Source: Chitinophaga sp. CF418 (GTDB lineage: Bacteria > Bacteroidota > Bacteroidia > Chitinophagales > Chitinophagaceae). From it: DNA of 64,000 nt. The stretch spans positions 62,001 through 126,000 of the forward strand of contig NZ_FRCN01000016.1 in assembly GCF_900142925.1 (NCBI RefSeq), read 5' to 3'. The position numbers and the translations under genes are program-made. Shown here piece after piece: positions 15,448 through 23,245 of this stretch; positions within the stretch are counted from its first letter, which is position 1; each line of letters begins with the position of its first letter. The notes below the pieces were generated by a model that ran no database searches, had not been told where the DNA came from, and worked only from the letters and a program-made list of their open reading frames with translations.

Positions 15448-17121
15448 TCAGACGGTGAAACGGAAATAAGACCATTCGGACCAGGAGCAATAACGGTCTC
15501 CTACTTTTGCTCTTACACGCCAGCGTCCCGGTTGTGCACCTACAAAATTATGATTGAAGGAGGTGCCTGTAATGTTGTGGTATACGCCAAAGCTGCGGAA
15601 AGATTGAGCCGCCCACTGACCAGCAGTGATAGCGCCAAAGGCGTCTATTTCCAGCGAATAGGTGGCTCCGGGTATGTTCACCGGCGCCCAGCGGAAGGTC
15701 ATCGTTCTTGGATAGTGGTTGAACACTGATCCATCAGCAGGCTCCAGCAATCTCGGTACAGCGCCTTTCCACCAGGTGAGGGTAGGATCGCCCAGAATAC
15801 TCATACCATAGAACCATTGCCTTTCACCCAGATCATGATCTGCACCGCGGGCCTGCCACCACTGTGTGAGCGCAGATCCTATGCAGCTGCCTTTACCGAT
15901 AGGTTCATAAAAGTCCGCAAAGAACAGCATAGAGCCTGTTTTAGTACTGCCTACTACGGTTAGTCCCATATTGGTTTCTCCACCTGCCTTGTCGAAAATG
16001 TACCATCCGCCGAGATAGTCACTTTCGGTGAAGCGTGCAGTGCTGCAGCAGAACAGGTTAAAGAAATTGGCGTTCGGACAGCGTTCATCCCGGAAATAGG
16101 ACCTGTCGATCCATTCCGTAGTGCCCTCTGCGGGAACACGGAAAGAGTGTACATAAGGGGATGAATGAGAACATAGCTGTACGAAGGAACGGGTTTTGTT
16201 AATTTCTGTCTTGTACAGATCAGCATCTGTAATGTCAGGGTTGGTGTATTTGGTGATATAGGCAGAAGGGGTCATCAGGTCCATCTCACAATCATCAAAC
16301 CCGGTCCAGTCATCTTCCACGTATGCCAGCGCGGAACGGGAATGGCCCAGTGAGCCTATACGGAACAGGTGATTGCGGTCAAAATAATTGTTGATCAGTG
16401 CTACATCATTGCCATTGGACGTGGGCGTCCAGATACGCCCTAACCAGATTTCAGGCGTAACATTGCCGCTTACTGCATTATACTTACCATCGCCGTCGGC
16501 ATCTGTCCAGGTACCATTGGTATCCATGTAGAACAGGTCGCAGGGGAATTCAGCATGTGCACCATAGAAATCGTCGTCCATTTCAAACCATGCCACAGGA
16601 ATAGCGCCTACCATTACGACGCCTGCTGGCGCTTTATCGTGGATGTAGTTCCTGATATAGGCTGGTTTGCCTCCCCGTACCACGTGAATAGTGGCCCAGA
16701 AGCCATCCCGGCCCAGGTCCAGTACATAACGATGGATGCGGTCCTGTACCTTTTCAAAGATATCGGCATGTACCATCACCAATACCTTACCACGGGTAAA
16801 CCGGAGTTTGTTATAGGTATTCAGGTAGCTTTCTCCCGCAGGATAGGAGGGCCGGGGCTTTTCTTCAATGAGGGGTTTCAACTCCAGGAAATTCTTATAA
16901 CGCGACAGGTAGTCATTGTAGGTTTGCAGCTGTATGTTCTCTTTGTCTGTCAGTCGCAGGTTACGAACGCTTTTGTAAGCCTGCCCGAGTTTGTAGTCAC
17001 GGCCTACAGCTTCAAGGTTGAAGATGGTTCTGTCCTGTACGACTTGCGTACGGATATGTTGAAGGTCAACAAGTGCCTGCTTTTCATCTGCTGATGTGTG
17101 GTTTTTCTTTTCTTTTGACAT
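15448..17121 (-). CDS. Gingipain-like (peptidase C25) protein with C-terminal Ig/Fn3-like domain
   Basis: Protein of 557 residues resembling clan CD cysteine peptidases of family C25. The core shows PAGVVMVGAIPVAW, then LFYMDTNGTWTDADGDGKYN and PEIWLGRIWTP, the usual GD-D-x-Y-Y-D ... E-I-x-V-G-R pattern. Candidate catalytic residues are the His in VQLCSHSSPYVHSF and the Cys in FNLFCCSTARF. After the MSILGDPTLTWW segment comes a beta domain (LLEPADGSVF ... TFRWAPVNIPGATYSLEID). There is no signal peptide and no CHU_C or Por-type C-terminal signal, unlike secreted gingipains; the N-terminal 80 residues are polar and helical. It and the papain-like protease both lack export signals, so they may act inside the cell or leave by another route. 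Confidence 0.75.
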   Translation of the reverse strand: MSKEKKNHTSADEKQALVDLQHIRTQVVQDRTIFNLEAVGRDYKLGQAYKSVRNLRLTDKENIQLQTYNDYLSRYKNFLELKPLIEEKPRPSYPAGESYLNTYNKLRFTRGKVLVMVHADIFEKVQDRIHRYVLDLGRDGFWATIHVVRGGKPAYIRNYIHDKAPAGVVMVGAIPVAWFEMDDDFYGAHAEFPCDLFYMDTNGTWTDADGDGKYNAVSGNVTPEIWLGRIWTPTSNGNDVALINNYFDRNHLFRIGSLGHSRSALAYVEDDWTGFDDCEMDLMTPSAYITKYTNPDITDADLYKTEINKTRSFVQLCSHSSPYVHSFRVPAEGTTEWIDRSYFRDERCPNANFFNLFCCSTARFTESDYLGGWYIFDKAGGETNMGLTVVGSTKTGSMLFFADFYEPIGKGSCIGSALTQWWQARGADHDLGERQWFYGMSILGDPTLTWWKGAVPRLLEPADGSVFNHYPRTMTFRWAPVNIPGATYSLEIDAFGAITAGQWAAQSFRSFGVYHNITGTSFNHNFVGAQPGRWRVRAKVGDRYCSWSEWSYFRFTV

Positions 17122-17153
17122 TTTGGGTTTTTTGGGTTTGTTAACGATGAAAA

Positions 17154-17161
17154 CAAAGGTA
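17154..17161 (-). promoter_or_regulatory. -7 box TACCTTTG for the C25-like gene
   Basis: Perfect TANNTTTG on the minus strand, 33 bases before the ATG at 17121. No good -33 TTG is seen. Confidence 0.45.
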
Positions 17162-17274
17162 AGACGCTGAAATGGAAGCCATTAGGTAGGAAATACGTGA
17201 TTCCCGCGTATTTATACGTGAAATGAAATTGAACAGTAGTGATGGGGGAAGGATGGTTTTGTATCAGGATATTT

Positions 17275-17401
17275 CCGGGATATGACTAGCATACAACCAG
17301 CATATGACCAGGATCTTTCTTCGTTCTTCTTACGTTAAAAACGGAGGAAGAACGGAGGAAAGACGGAGGAAGATGCTAGTTATATGCAAGTCATATCCTG
17401 G
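17275..17401. repeat. Long imperfect inverted repeat with internal 11-bp tandem repeat
   Basis: Outer arms 17278-17303 and 17373-17398 match at 23 of 26 positions as an inverted repeat. Inside, the right arm holds three tandem 11-mers of the form ACGGAGGAAGA (17341-17351, 17352-17362, 17363-17373), whose complement is approximated by the left arm (about 17312-17340). The whole would fold into one hairpin of about 125 nt. It lies in a 335-base gap between two minus-strand genes. It encodes nothing visible and is not a simple terminator. I read it as a member of a dispersed intergenic repeat family; see findings. Confidence 0.7.
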
Positions 17402-17456
17402 ATACATTGGAACCAGAATGGTCCCTCCAGGCAGATGATGAAGACGAAAGATAAGA

Positions 17457-18467
17457 TCAGACTGCCACTGCACGTGCCGGTGCAGGCTGAGTTCTTAACT
17501 GTCTGATAGTGATCATTTTATTGACCTCCGGGCTCCAGATCTTCAGTTTCAGGCATGCCATAATAGCCCTTGGCGACAGGGATGTGGTTTTTGCCTGCTG
17601 TAACTCTGGAATAGCCGCCATTGCTTCCGGCAAGCGGTAAAAAGGTATACGGGAGTTCAGGTGGTGAATATGATGATAGCCGATATTACCGGTTACCCAT
17701 TTCCAGAAAGGATTCATCAGCATGTAACTGGAAGACGCCATGGCAGCATTGTCATGGCACCAGCCTTCCTTGTCCCTGAAGGTTACGCCGGGGAAATTAT
17801 GTTGTGCATAGAACAGGTAGGCGCCGATGGCACAGGCGATGAAAAACGGCACGATCATCAACAGGAGCAGACTGAGCCAGTCCATAAATATAAAGATCAG
17901 CGTGCCGGCAGTGAAATGCAGTACCAGTGCCAGCAGGGAGTCCATATGGCGGGAAGGGCTGCTGGTAAATGAACGTACGCTCATACCCACCATAAACATG
18001 CTGATATAACCGAACAGGATGGTTACCGGGTGACGGGCAGCCAGGTAAGAACGTCTTTCTGCGGGAGTAGATTCCAGGAATTTCTGCTGTGTCATGATAG
18101 GAAAAGAACCGATGCTGGCGGTGAACAGCTTGGAATTGTGCGCATGATGGTAATCGTGCGAGCGTTTCCATATGCTGGCAGGAGCCAGTATAAACACGCC
18201 AAAGGCGCTGAACAACAATTTGGCCGCCTTAGATTGGTAAAGAATAGTGTGATGCTGGTAATCATGATAGATCACGAACATCCGGACGATCACCAGCCCC
18301 GACAGTATACTGCAGAGAATGCGTAAAAGCAGCCAGGGAAGGAGGGCAGTGCCTGCAAAAAGTCCAACCAGTATCACCGCGGTGGAAAGGGTATAGTACC
18401 AGCTTTTCCAGCGGGTCTCTTTCGCATAAGGTTTTGTGGCAAGGATCAGTTGTTTTCCTGTTAGCAT
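17457..18467 (-). CDS. Membrane fatty-acid desaturase
   Basis: Di-iron acyl-lipid desaturase of 336 residues. The three histidine clusters are present: HDYQHH near residue 68, HDYHHAH near 104 and HHIHH near 265, with an additional AQHNFPG motif. Two pairs of hydrophobic segments flank the first two boxes (about residues 27-65 and 170-215). The enzyme would introduce a double bond into membrane fatty acids to adjust fluidity. It starts 53 bases after the stop of an LpxL-like acyltransferase on the same strand, so the two probably form a membrane-lipid operon. Regiospecificity cannot be told from sequence. Confidence 0.9.
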   Translation of the reverse strand: MLTGKQLILATKPYAKETRWKSWYYTLSTAVILVGLFAGTALLPWLLLRILCSILSGLVIVRMFVIYHDYQHHTILYQSKAAKLLFSAFGVFILAPASIWKRSHDYHHAHNSKLFTASIGSFPIMTQQKFLESTPAERRSYLAARHPVTILFGYISMFMVGMSVRSFTSSPSRHMDSLLALVLHFTAGTLIFIFMDWLSLLLLMIVPFFIACAIGAYLFYAQHNFPGVTFRDKEGWCHDNAAMASSSYMLMNPFWKWVTGNIGYHHIHHLNSRIPFYRLPEAMAAIPELQQAKTTSLSPRAIMACLKLKIWSPEVNKMITIRQLRTQPAPARAVAV

Positions 18468-18520
18468 TGGTTCTGTAAGTAATAAACGTAGATGTAAAAA
18501 AGGTATAGGATAAATTATGT

Positions 18521-19429
18521 TCAGACGGCGGCTGCCTGCCGGTCAGCCGGCTGTTTGGCAGCTTCAGGCCGTTTATGTTTCCATCTTCTGTGGCTCCAGA
18601 GCCAGAATTCAGGATGAGCGCAGATATCATGTTCCAGTGCCTGGGTATGAGCCGTGGTGATCTCCCCATCTTTCGTAGCTGCCGGTTCGTCAAAAAGCGT
18701 GCGTGCGGAAATCTCGTAATAGCCGCGTTTTACACGCTGTACCTGCACATATACTACCGGATAGTTCATTTTGCGGGCGATCTTTTCTGTGCCCTGGAAA
18801 ACTGGCGTGTCCTGGTTCAGGAAGTTTGTCCAGTAGGCGCTGTTTGGTGCGGGTGTCTGGTCGGCAATAAAAGCAGTGGCGTCCAGCTCGCTTTTGTGTG
18901 CTACCATGTCGCGGAAAGTATCTTTCATACTGATGAGACCTGTACCAAAACGGGTACGCATACGGTACATCAGTCCATTGAAATATTTATTGCTGAGAGG
19001 ATGATATACTACATAGAGGTGGTGTTTGCCCTGGAGGCTGAAAGTATTACCCGCCCATTCCCAGTTGCCATAATGCCCCATAACGATCATAATGCTCCTG
19101 TTTTCGGCGGCATAACGGTCAAACAGTACCTGTGCCTCCGGGGTGAGCTTGCAGCGCCTGATGGCGGCAGCGCGGGAAATAGTCAATGTTTTGAACGTTT
19201 CCAGCAGCAAATCGCAGAAATAGCGGTAAAAACGGCGGCGGATCTGCTCGATCTCCTTCGCGGATTTGTCAGGGAAAGCGTTTTGCAGGTTCTGAAGTAC
19301 TACCTTCTTACGATAACCAATTACATAGTACAGTAAAAGGAACATCACATCACAGACACCGTAGAATAACGGGAACGGTAACAGGGATATAAGATAGATA
19401 AACGGTAATACGAAATAATAAGTCAGCAT
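18521..19429 (-). CDS. LpxL/HtrB-like lysophospholipid or lipid A acyltransferase
   Basis: Acyltransferase of 302 residues in the LpxL/HtrB superfamily. An N-terminal membrane anchor (about residues 1-35, with YRKKVVLQNLQNAFP following as in LpxL proteins) precedes the catalytic HxxxxE motif in GHYGNWEW. Later motifs are FIADQTPAPNSAYW and the C-terminal HPEFWLWSHRRWKHKRP, which closely matches the family end (WLW.HRRWK). It would add a secondary acyl chain to lipid A or a related glycolipid at the inner membrane. It is the first gene of a two-gene unit with the desaturase. A TAATTTTG box directly before the ATG suggests a very short leader. Confidence 0.92.
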   Translation of the reverse strand: MLTYYFVLPFIYLISLLPFPLFYGVCDVMFLLLYYVIGYRKKVVLQNLQNAFPDKSAKEIEQIRRRFYRYFCDLLLETFKTLTISRAAAIRRCKLTPEAQVLFDRYAAENRSIMIVMGHYGNWEWAGNTFSLQGKHHLYVVYHPLSNKYFNGLMYRMRTRFGTGLISMKDTFRDMVAHKSELDATAFIADQTPAPNSAYWTNFLNQDTPVFQGTEKIARKMNYPVVYVQVQRVKRGYYEISARTLFDEPAATKDGEITTAHTQALEHDICAHPEFWLWSHRRWKHKRPEAAKQPADRQAAAV

Positions 19430-19434
19430 TGGTT

Positions 19435-19442
19435 CAAAATTA
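19435..19442 (-). promoter_or_regulatory. -7 box TAATTTTG for the acyltransferase gene
   Basis: Perfect TANNTTTG on the minus strand only 6 bases before the ATG at 19429, which would make the transcript leaderless or nearly so. A TTG lies 22 bases further upstream. Confidence 0.4.
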
Positions 19443-19495
19443 CAAATTAAAAATTAATATAAAACAATGCATTTTAGTTGTATATGCAGTAAAAA

Positions 19496-19535
19496 TGAGT
19501 TTCAATTGTATCAAAAGTGAGTTTCAATTGTATCA
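19496..19535. repeat. Two 18-bp direct repeats, 22-bp period, in a divergent promoter region
   Basis: Identical copies of TGAGTTTCAATTGTATCA at 19496-19513 and 19518-19535, spaced by AAAG. The period is two helical turns and each copy contains CAATTG. They lie between the divergent acyltransferase and fucosidase genes and look like a regulator-binding tandem. Confidence 0.6.
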
Positions 19536-19638
19536 TTGACGGATATTCCTGTTCCAACCCCTATCCGCACACCCGATTTTGCTTGTATTTGCTGGCATTT
19601 CTCTGTATTATTATTGCTCATGCAAATGCAACCAAAAT

Positions 19639-20982
19639 ATGTTGAGACGAATTTTACTGGCAGCTTCCTGCCTTGTCATGTGTATCAGTGCCAGCGCACA
19701 AAAAACGGCCAATGATCCTGCGAAAGAAAAATGGTTTATGGACCTTGGACTGGGAATGTTCATTCACTGGAGTGTGGACGTACAGGTCGGTGCTGTGATC
19801 AGCCATTCCATGGCAGGGGCTTCTGACGATTATCTGGAACGTTTTACGACTGAATTGCCTAAAACATTCAATCCGCACAAGTTCAATCCGGACGACTGGG
19901 CAGTACTGGCAAAACTGGCAGGCATGAAGTATATCGTCTTTACAGCTAAACACCATGCGGGGTTCTGTATGTGGGACACCAAAACGACGCCTTTCAACAT
20001 TATGAACACCCCTTTCAAAAAAGATGCGACCCGCGCCATCTTTGATGCTTTCCGCAAGCAGGGCATCGCCATCGGCGTCTACTTCTCTCCCGAAGACTTC
20101 TACTACCTCTACAAGCATAAAGTGCCCATTGGCAGGATGCAGCTGCCACAGCATTTCCCGGAAAAGAATCCTGGTCTGATGGCTTATGATAAGTCACAGC
20201 TGAAAGAACTGCTGACTAACTACGGTAAGATCGATTTTATCTTCTTTGACGGGCCGGCCGAAGGACTGAAAGAGTACGCCTGGGAGCTGCAGCCGGATAT
20301 TGTGGTGACCCGCGGACAAATGAACACGCCTGAGCAGGAATTGCCGGATGCTATCATGCCAGGCCCCTGGGAGGCCTGTTTTACAATGGGGACCGACTGG
20401 CAGTACAAACCGACTAATGATCCACAGAAGTCAGGCACAGAGATGATCAATATGCTGATAGAAACCCGTGCCAAAGGAGGCAATCTTTTGCTGAATGTCG
20501 GCCCTAAACCTGACGGTGAGATCCAGATAGAACAGGAAGCCCTGCTGCGTGAACTGGCACTCTGGAACCTGGCGAACGGAGAGTCGGTACAGGGCGTAAG
20601 GCCCTGGCATATTGCAAGGGAAGGAAATATATGGTTCACCCGTGGAAAAGATACCAGTACCATATACGCATTTGTGCCAGGTGGAAAAGACTGGAAATAT
20701 GGGGAAAGGAAGGACCTGGTGATCCGTACGCTGGAAGGTACGCCGCAGACCAAAGTGTCCATCCTTGGGTATGCCAGTGAGCTGGTGGAGTATAAGGAAG
20801 GATTTGACGCCGGGATCTATTCACAGTCAACGCCGGTAGGACTGTTGATCAGCGCTGTGAACGGACAACGTTTTTATACAGACCGGAAATGGCCCAATCC
20901 TGTGGTGATAAAGATCGAAAATGTCAAATACAGGCCCGTGACGACAAGCTATAAGCAGAGCACTATTGATGGAGCCAAGTAG
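19639..20982 (+). CDS. Alpha-L-fucosidase, GH29 family
   Basis: Secreted or periplasmic glycoside hydrolase of 447 residues. The chosen ATG (19639) gives a signal peptide MLRRILLAASCLVMCISASAQ; an earlier in-frame start only adds unrelated residues. GH29 landmarks are KWFMDLGLGMFIHWS, the KYIVFTAKHHAGFCMWDTK segment, IAIGVYFSPEDFYY, the likely nucleophile Asp in IDFIFFDGPAE, and GGNLLLNVGPKPDGEI near the end of the catalytic domain, followed by a C-terminal beta domain. It would release fucose from glycans. No SusC/SusD pair or other glycan gene is adjacent, so it is not in an obvious polysaccharide locus. Confidence 0.9.
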   Translation: MLRRILLAASCLVMCISASAQKTANDPAKEKWFMDLGLGMFIHWSVDVQVGAVISHSMAGASDDYLERFTTELPKTFNPHKFNPDDWAVLAKLAGMKYIVFTAKHHAGFCMWDTKTTPFNIMNTPFKKDATRAIFDAFRKQGIAIGVYFSPEDFYYLYKHKVPIGRMQLPQHFPEKNPGLMAYDKSQLKELLTNYGKIDFIFFDGPAEGLKEYAWELQPDIVVTRGQMNTPEQELPDAIMPGPWEACFTMGTDWQYKPTNDPQKSGTEMINMLIETRAKGGNLLLNVGPKPDGEIQIEQEALLRELALWNLANGESVQGVRPWHIAREGNIWFTRGKDTSTIYAFVPGGKDWKYGERKDLVIRTLEGTPQTKVSILGYASELVEYKEGFDAGIYSQSTPVGLLISAVNGQRFYTDRKWPNPVVIKIENVKYRPVTTSYKQSTIDGAK

Positions 20983-20993
20983 CAAGAGACATA

Positions 20994-21040
20994 TTCCTGC
21001 GGGACTACATACGCAGATATGTAGTCCCGCAGGGAATTTT
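20994..21040 (+). terminator. Rho-independent terminator after the fucosidase
   Basis: Perfect 15-bp stem, arms 20996-21010 and 21019-21033, followed by AATTTT. It lies 13 bases after the stop codon. Confidence 0.85.
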
Positions 21041-21373
21041 CGCGAGACTATCTGTACCGTATATACGTTATATCATTTTTTTCTTTATCAGCCTCTTCTG
21101 CTGACCCCGCATGACTGATGTACTGAATATTGTATTTAAGCCAGTTATACCAACTTAAATAAATTATGCCCGGCGTCTATGCCAGCAAGCGTCCGGATTA
21201 CTAAAATATTTTTAGTTTAATCAAAGTTCCCTATTTTTGTCATGCTAAGAATCACATCTATCCTTACACTTCACATGTAACTGACCGTATTTCAGAAAAG
21301 CAATGTAGTCTGTTCCCCAAGCAGCTATGTTATCGTTTTGCCACAACACGAGTATATCTAAAATGCTGATGAT
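21041..21373 (+). promoter_or_regulatory. Upstream region of the DsrE-like gene, with -7 box TATTTTTG at 21232-21239
   Basis: The gap holds no gene. The perfect TANNTTTG box at 21232-21239 has TTT rather than TTG about 19 bases upstream. It would give a leader of about 125 nt before the ATG at 21374. Confidence 0.45.
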
Positions 21374-22078
21374 ATGGAAAATACAGACAAAGAGCTGTTC
21401 ACGAACCGTCGTGACTTTCTGGGTAAGATGATGCTGGGTGCAACCGCACTTAGTTTACCCTCATTCGGAGCGCTACCGCTGTATGCGGCAACGCCTGCTG
21501 CCGCTGTTACTTCAAGTGGTGAAGATCCTGATGCCTGGATCAACAAGATCAAAGGGAAACACCGCCTCGTACTGGATGTACCACGACCACATGAAATATT
21601 TCCTTTTGCATGGGCTAAGATATTCCTGTTAACGAACGAAGCAACAGGCGTACCTGAAAAAGACTGTGGTGTGGTTGTCGTATTACGGCATGATGCCATT
21701 CCTTACGCCATGAAAGATGAGTTATGGGCGAAGTATAAGCTTGGCGAAGTATTCAAGGCAGATGATCCTCTTACAAAAGCCCCTGCTACCCGGAACCCCT
21801 TCTGGCAGCCTAAGGTGGGCGATTTTAATGTTCCGGGCATAGGTAATGTCGCCATCGGCATCAATGAACTGCAGAACAGTGGTGTAATGTTTTGTGTCTG
21901 CAATATGGCATTGACGGTCTATAGCGCTGTTGTAGCCCAGCAAATGGGGCTACAGGCGGAAGATGTCAAAAAAGAATGGATCGCAGGATTGCTACCTGGT
22001 ATACAGATAGTACCATCCGGCATATGGGCTATCAGCCGTGCACAGGAGAAGAACTGTGGTTATTGTTTTGCCGGTTGA
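21374..22078 (+). CDS. Tat-exported DsrE-like protein
   Basis: Protein of 234 residues with a twin-arginine signal (NRRDFLGKMMLGATALSLPSF, RR at residues 12-13), so it is folded in the cytoplasm and exported. The mature part resembles DsrE/DsrF-like sulfur-relay proteins: a strand-helix pattern with VVVVLRHDAIPYAM, a conserved-looking VMFCVCNMALTVYS carrying two Cys, and a short C-terminal GIWAISRAQEKNCGYCFAG with two more Cys. It lies 17 bases upstream of a TsdA-like cytochrome gene on the same strand, which supports a role in periplasmic sulfur chemistry. The family call rests on fold-like motifs and context; the exact role is inferred. Confidence 0.7.
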   Translation: MENTDKELFTNRRDFLGKMMLGATALSLPSFGALPLYAATPAAAVTSSGEDPDAWINKIKGKHRLVLDVPRPHEIFPFAWAKIFLLTNEATGVPEKDCGVVVVLRHDAIPYAMKDELWAKYKLGEVFKADDPLTKAPATRNPFWQPKVGDFNVPGIGNVAIGINELQNSGVMFCVCNMALTVYSAVVAQQMGLQAEDVKKEWIAGLLPGIQIVPSGIWAISRAQEKNCGYCFAG

Positions 22079-22095
22079 TCTGTTAATCATCACCT

Positions 22096-23016
22096 ATGCG
22101 ACTTGTTGTGATGATGCTGTTCATCCTCTGGACAGTAAGCGTGATTGTCATGCACGTAGCCTGCAGGAATGATAAGGCATATTGGACTCCTCCTGATACT
22201 GCTGATATTCCTCATGCTGCGGCTGGTGACCTTATATTGTATGGCCGGGAACTGATAGCACGTACTGCTGTTTACCTGGGGCCAGCCGGAAAGGTGGCCA
22301 ATATCAGTAATGGCATGAATTGCCAGAATTGTCACCTTGAAGCAGGTACGAAATTCATGGGAAATAATTATGCTGCCGCTGCAGCAAATTTCCCACGTTT
22401 CAGGGAACGTAGCGGTACTATAGAGTCGCTGGAAAAAAAGATCAATGATTGCCTTATCAGAAGTCTGAATGGTAGTCCGCTGGACAGCAACAGCCGGGAA
22501 ATGCGGGCAATGATAGCCTACATGGAATGGCTGGGAAAGGATGTTGCTAAAGGGTATAGACCTCCTGGCAGCGGTATTAAAGAATTGCCTTACCTGGAAA
22601 GGGCGGCTGATACGTTAAAGGGAAGAATGATCTTTGAACGTGAATGTGTGCAATGTCATGCTCGTGATGGAAGTGGAAAATATGATTCATCAGGAGTAAA
22701 TTATTTATATCCTCCTTTATGGGGAACGCATAGTTATAATACAGGCGCGGGCATTTTCAGGTTGACGAAACTAGCGGGATATGTTAAGGCAAATATGCCT
22801 TTCGGGAATGCCTATCTTAGTGAAGAAGAAGCGTGGGATGTAGCTGCGTTTGTAAATTCCCAATCAAGACCTGTTAAAGTGTTTGAAGAAGATTGGCCGG
22901 TGTTATCTACCAAGCCAGTGGATGTGGCGACAGGGCCATTCCCTGATACGTTTTCTGTTATGCAACATAAGTATGGCCCGTTTGGGCCAATTGTGCAGAG
23001 TAGGAAAAAGAAATAA
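22096..23016 (+). CDS. Dihaem cytochrome c, thiosulfate dehydrogenase (TsdA)-like
   Basis: Periplasmic or lipid-anchored c-type cytochrome of 306 residues. Haem-binding CxxCH motifs are CQNCH (residues 76-80) and CVQCH (184-188). The order of segments matches TsdA: GRELIARTAVYLGPAGKVANISNGMNCQNCHLEAG, then NFPRFRERSGTIESLEKKINDCLIRSLNG, then MRAMIAYMEWL, the second haem site, and AYLSEEEAWDVAAFVNS at the end. The N-terminus has one hydrophobic stretch with Cys at residue 23 (MHVAC), a possible lipobox. The enzyme would oxidise thiosulfate to tetrathionate or run the reverse reaction. It is co-transcribed with the DsrE-like protein. Confidence 0.82.
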   Translation: MRLVVMMLFILWTVSVIVMHVACRNDKAYWTPPDTADIPHAAAGDLILYGRELIARTAVYLGPAGKVANISNGMNCQNCHLEAGTKFMGNNYAAAAANFPRFRERSGTIESLEKKINDCLIRSLNGSPLDSNSREMRAMIAYMEWLGKDVAKGYRPPGSGIKELPYLERAADTLKGRMIFERECVQCHARDGSGKYDSSGVNYLYPPLWGTHSYNTGAGIFRLTKLAGYVKANMPFGNAYLSEEEAWDVAAFVNSQSRPVKVFEEDWPVLSTKPVDVATGPFPDTFSVMQHKYGPFGPIVQSRKKK

Positions 23017-23046
23017 CCGTTTAAGTACGGTTATTTCTTTTTTGTT
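23010..23046 (+). terminator. Rho-independent terminator overlapping the TsdA stop codon
   Basis: Perfect 10-bp stem (arms 23010-23019 and 23028-23037, 8-base loop) followed by a T-run. The stem includes the stop codon of the cytochrome gene and also the end of the convergent small gene. Confidence 0.8.
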
Positions 23047-23245
23047 CTTCCATTTGTTCAAGTAAAATATCATAAATAGGTTTGGGTTGAAATTTGTCCT
23101 CTACAAATCCCCAGAGATACATTTTGCCTCGTATGCCTTCTACGGGAATCATATCTCTAACATGTCCTCCTCCCGGCAAGCCGTATTTTATTGTTTCGAC
23201 CAGGTTATCGTCGATTTCTTTGAATTTTGGTTTTTTCCACCACAT
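23021..23245 (-). CDS. Small soluble protein of unknown function
   Basis: Protein of 74 residues, hydrophilic, with no signal or membrane segment. Readable features are a basic start (WWKKPKFKEIDDNLVETIKYGLPGGGHVRDMIPVEG) and an acidic, Gln-rich end. Its start lies 58 bases inside the end of the upstream membrane-protein gene, in another frame, so the two are probably translated from one message. The pair is more AT-rich than its neighbours by eye. I do not recognise a family. Confidence 0.55.
   Translation of the reverse strand: MWWKKPKFKEIDDNLVETIKYGLPGGGHVRDMIPVEGIRGKMYLWGFVEDKFQPKPIYDILLEQMEEQKRNNRT

Noticed and set aside
18575-19336. 253-codon plus-strand frame opposite the acyltransferase
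   Set aside because: It is the complement of a gene with full LpxL motifs; its residue use is Cys- and Val-rich without domain order. Shadow frame.
19496-19535. Possible start of a CRISPR array (two 18-bp repeats)
   Set aside because: Only two copies, spacer of 4 bases, no cas genes. Operator-like spacing fits better.
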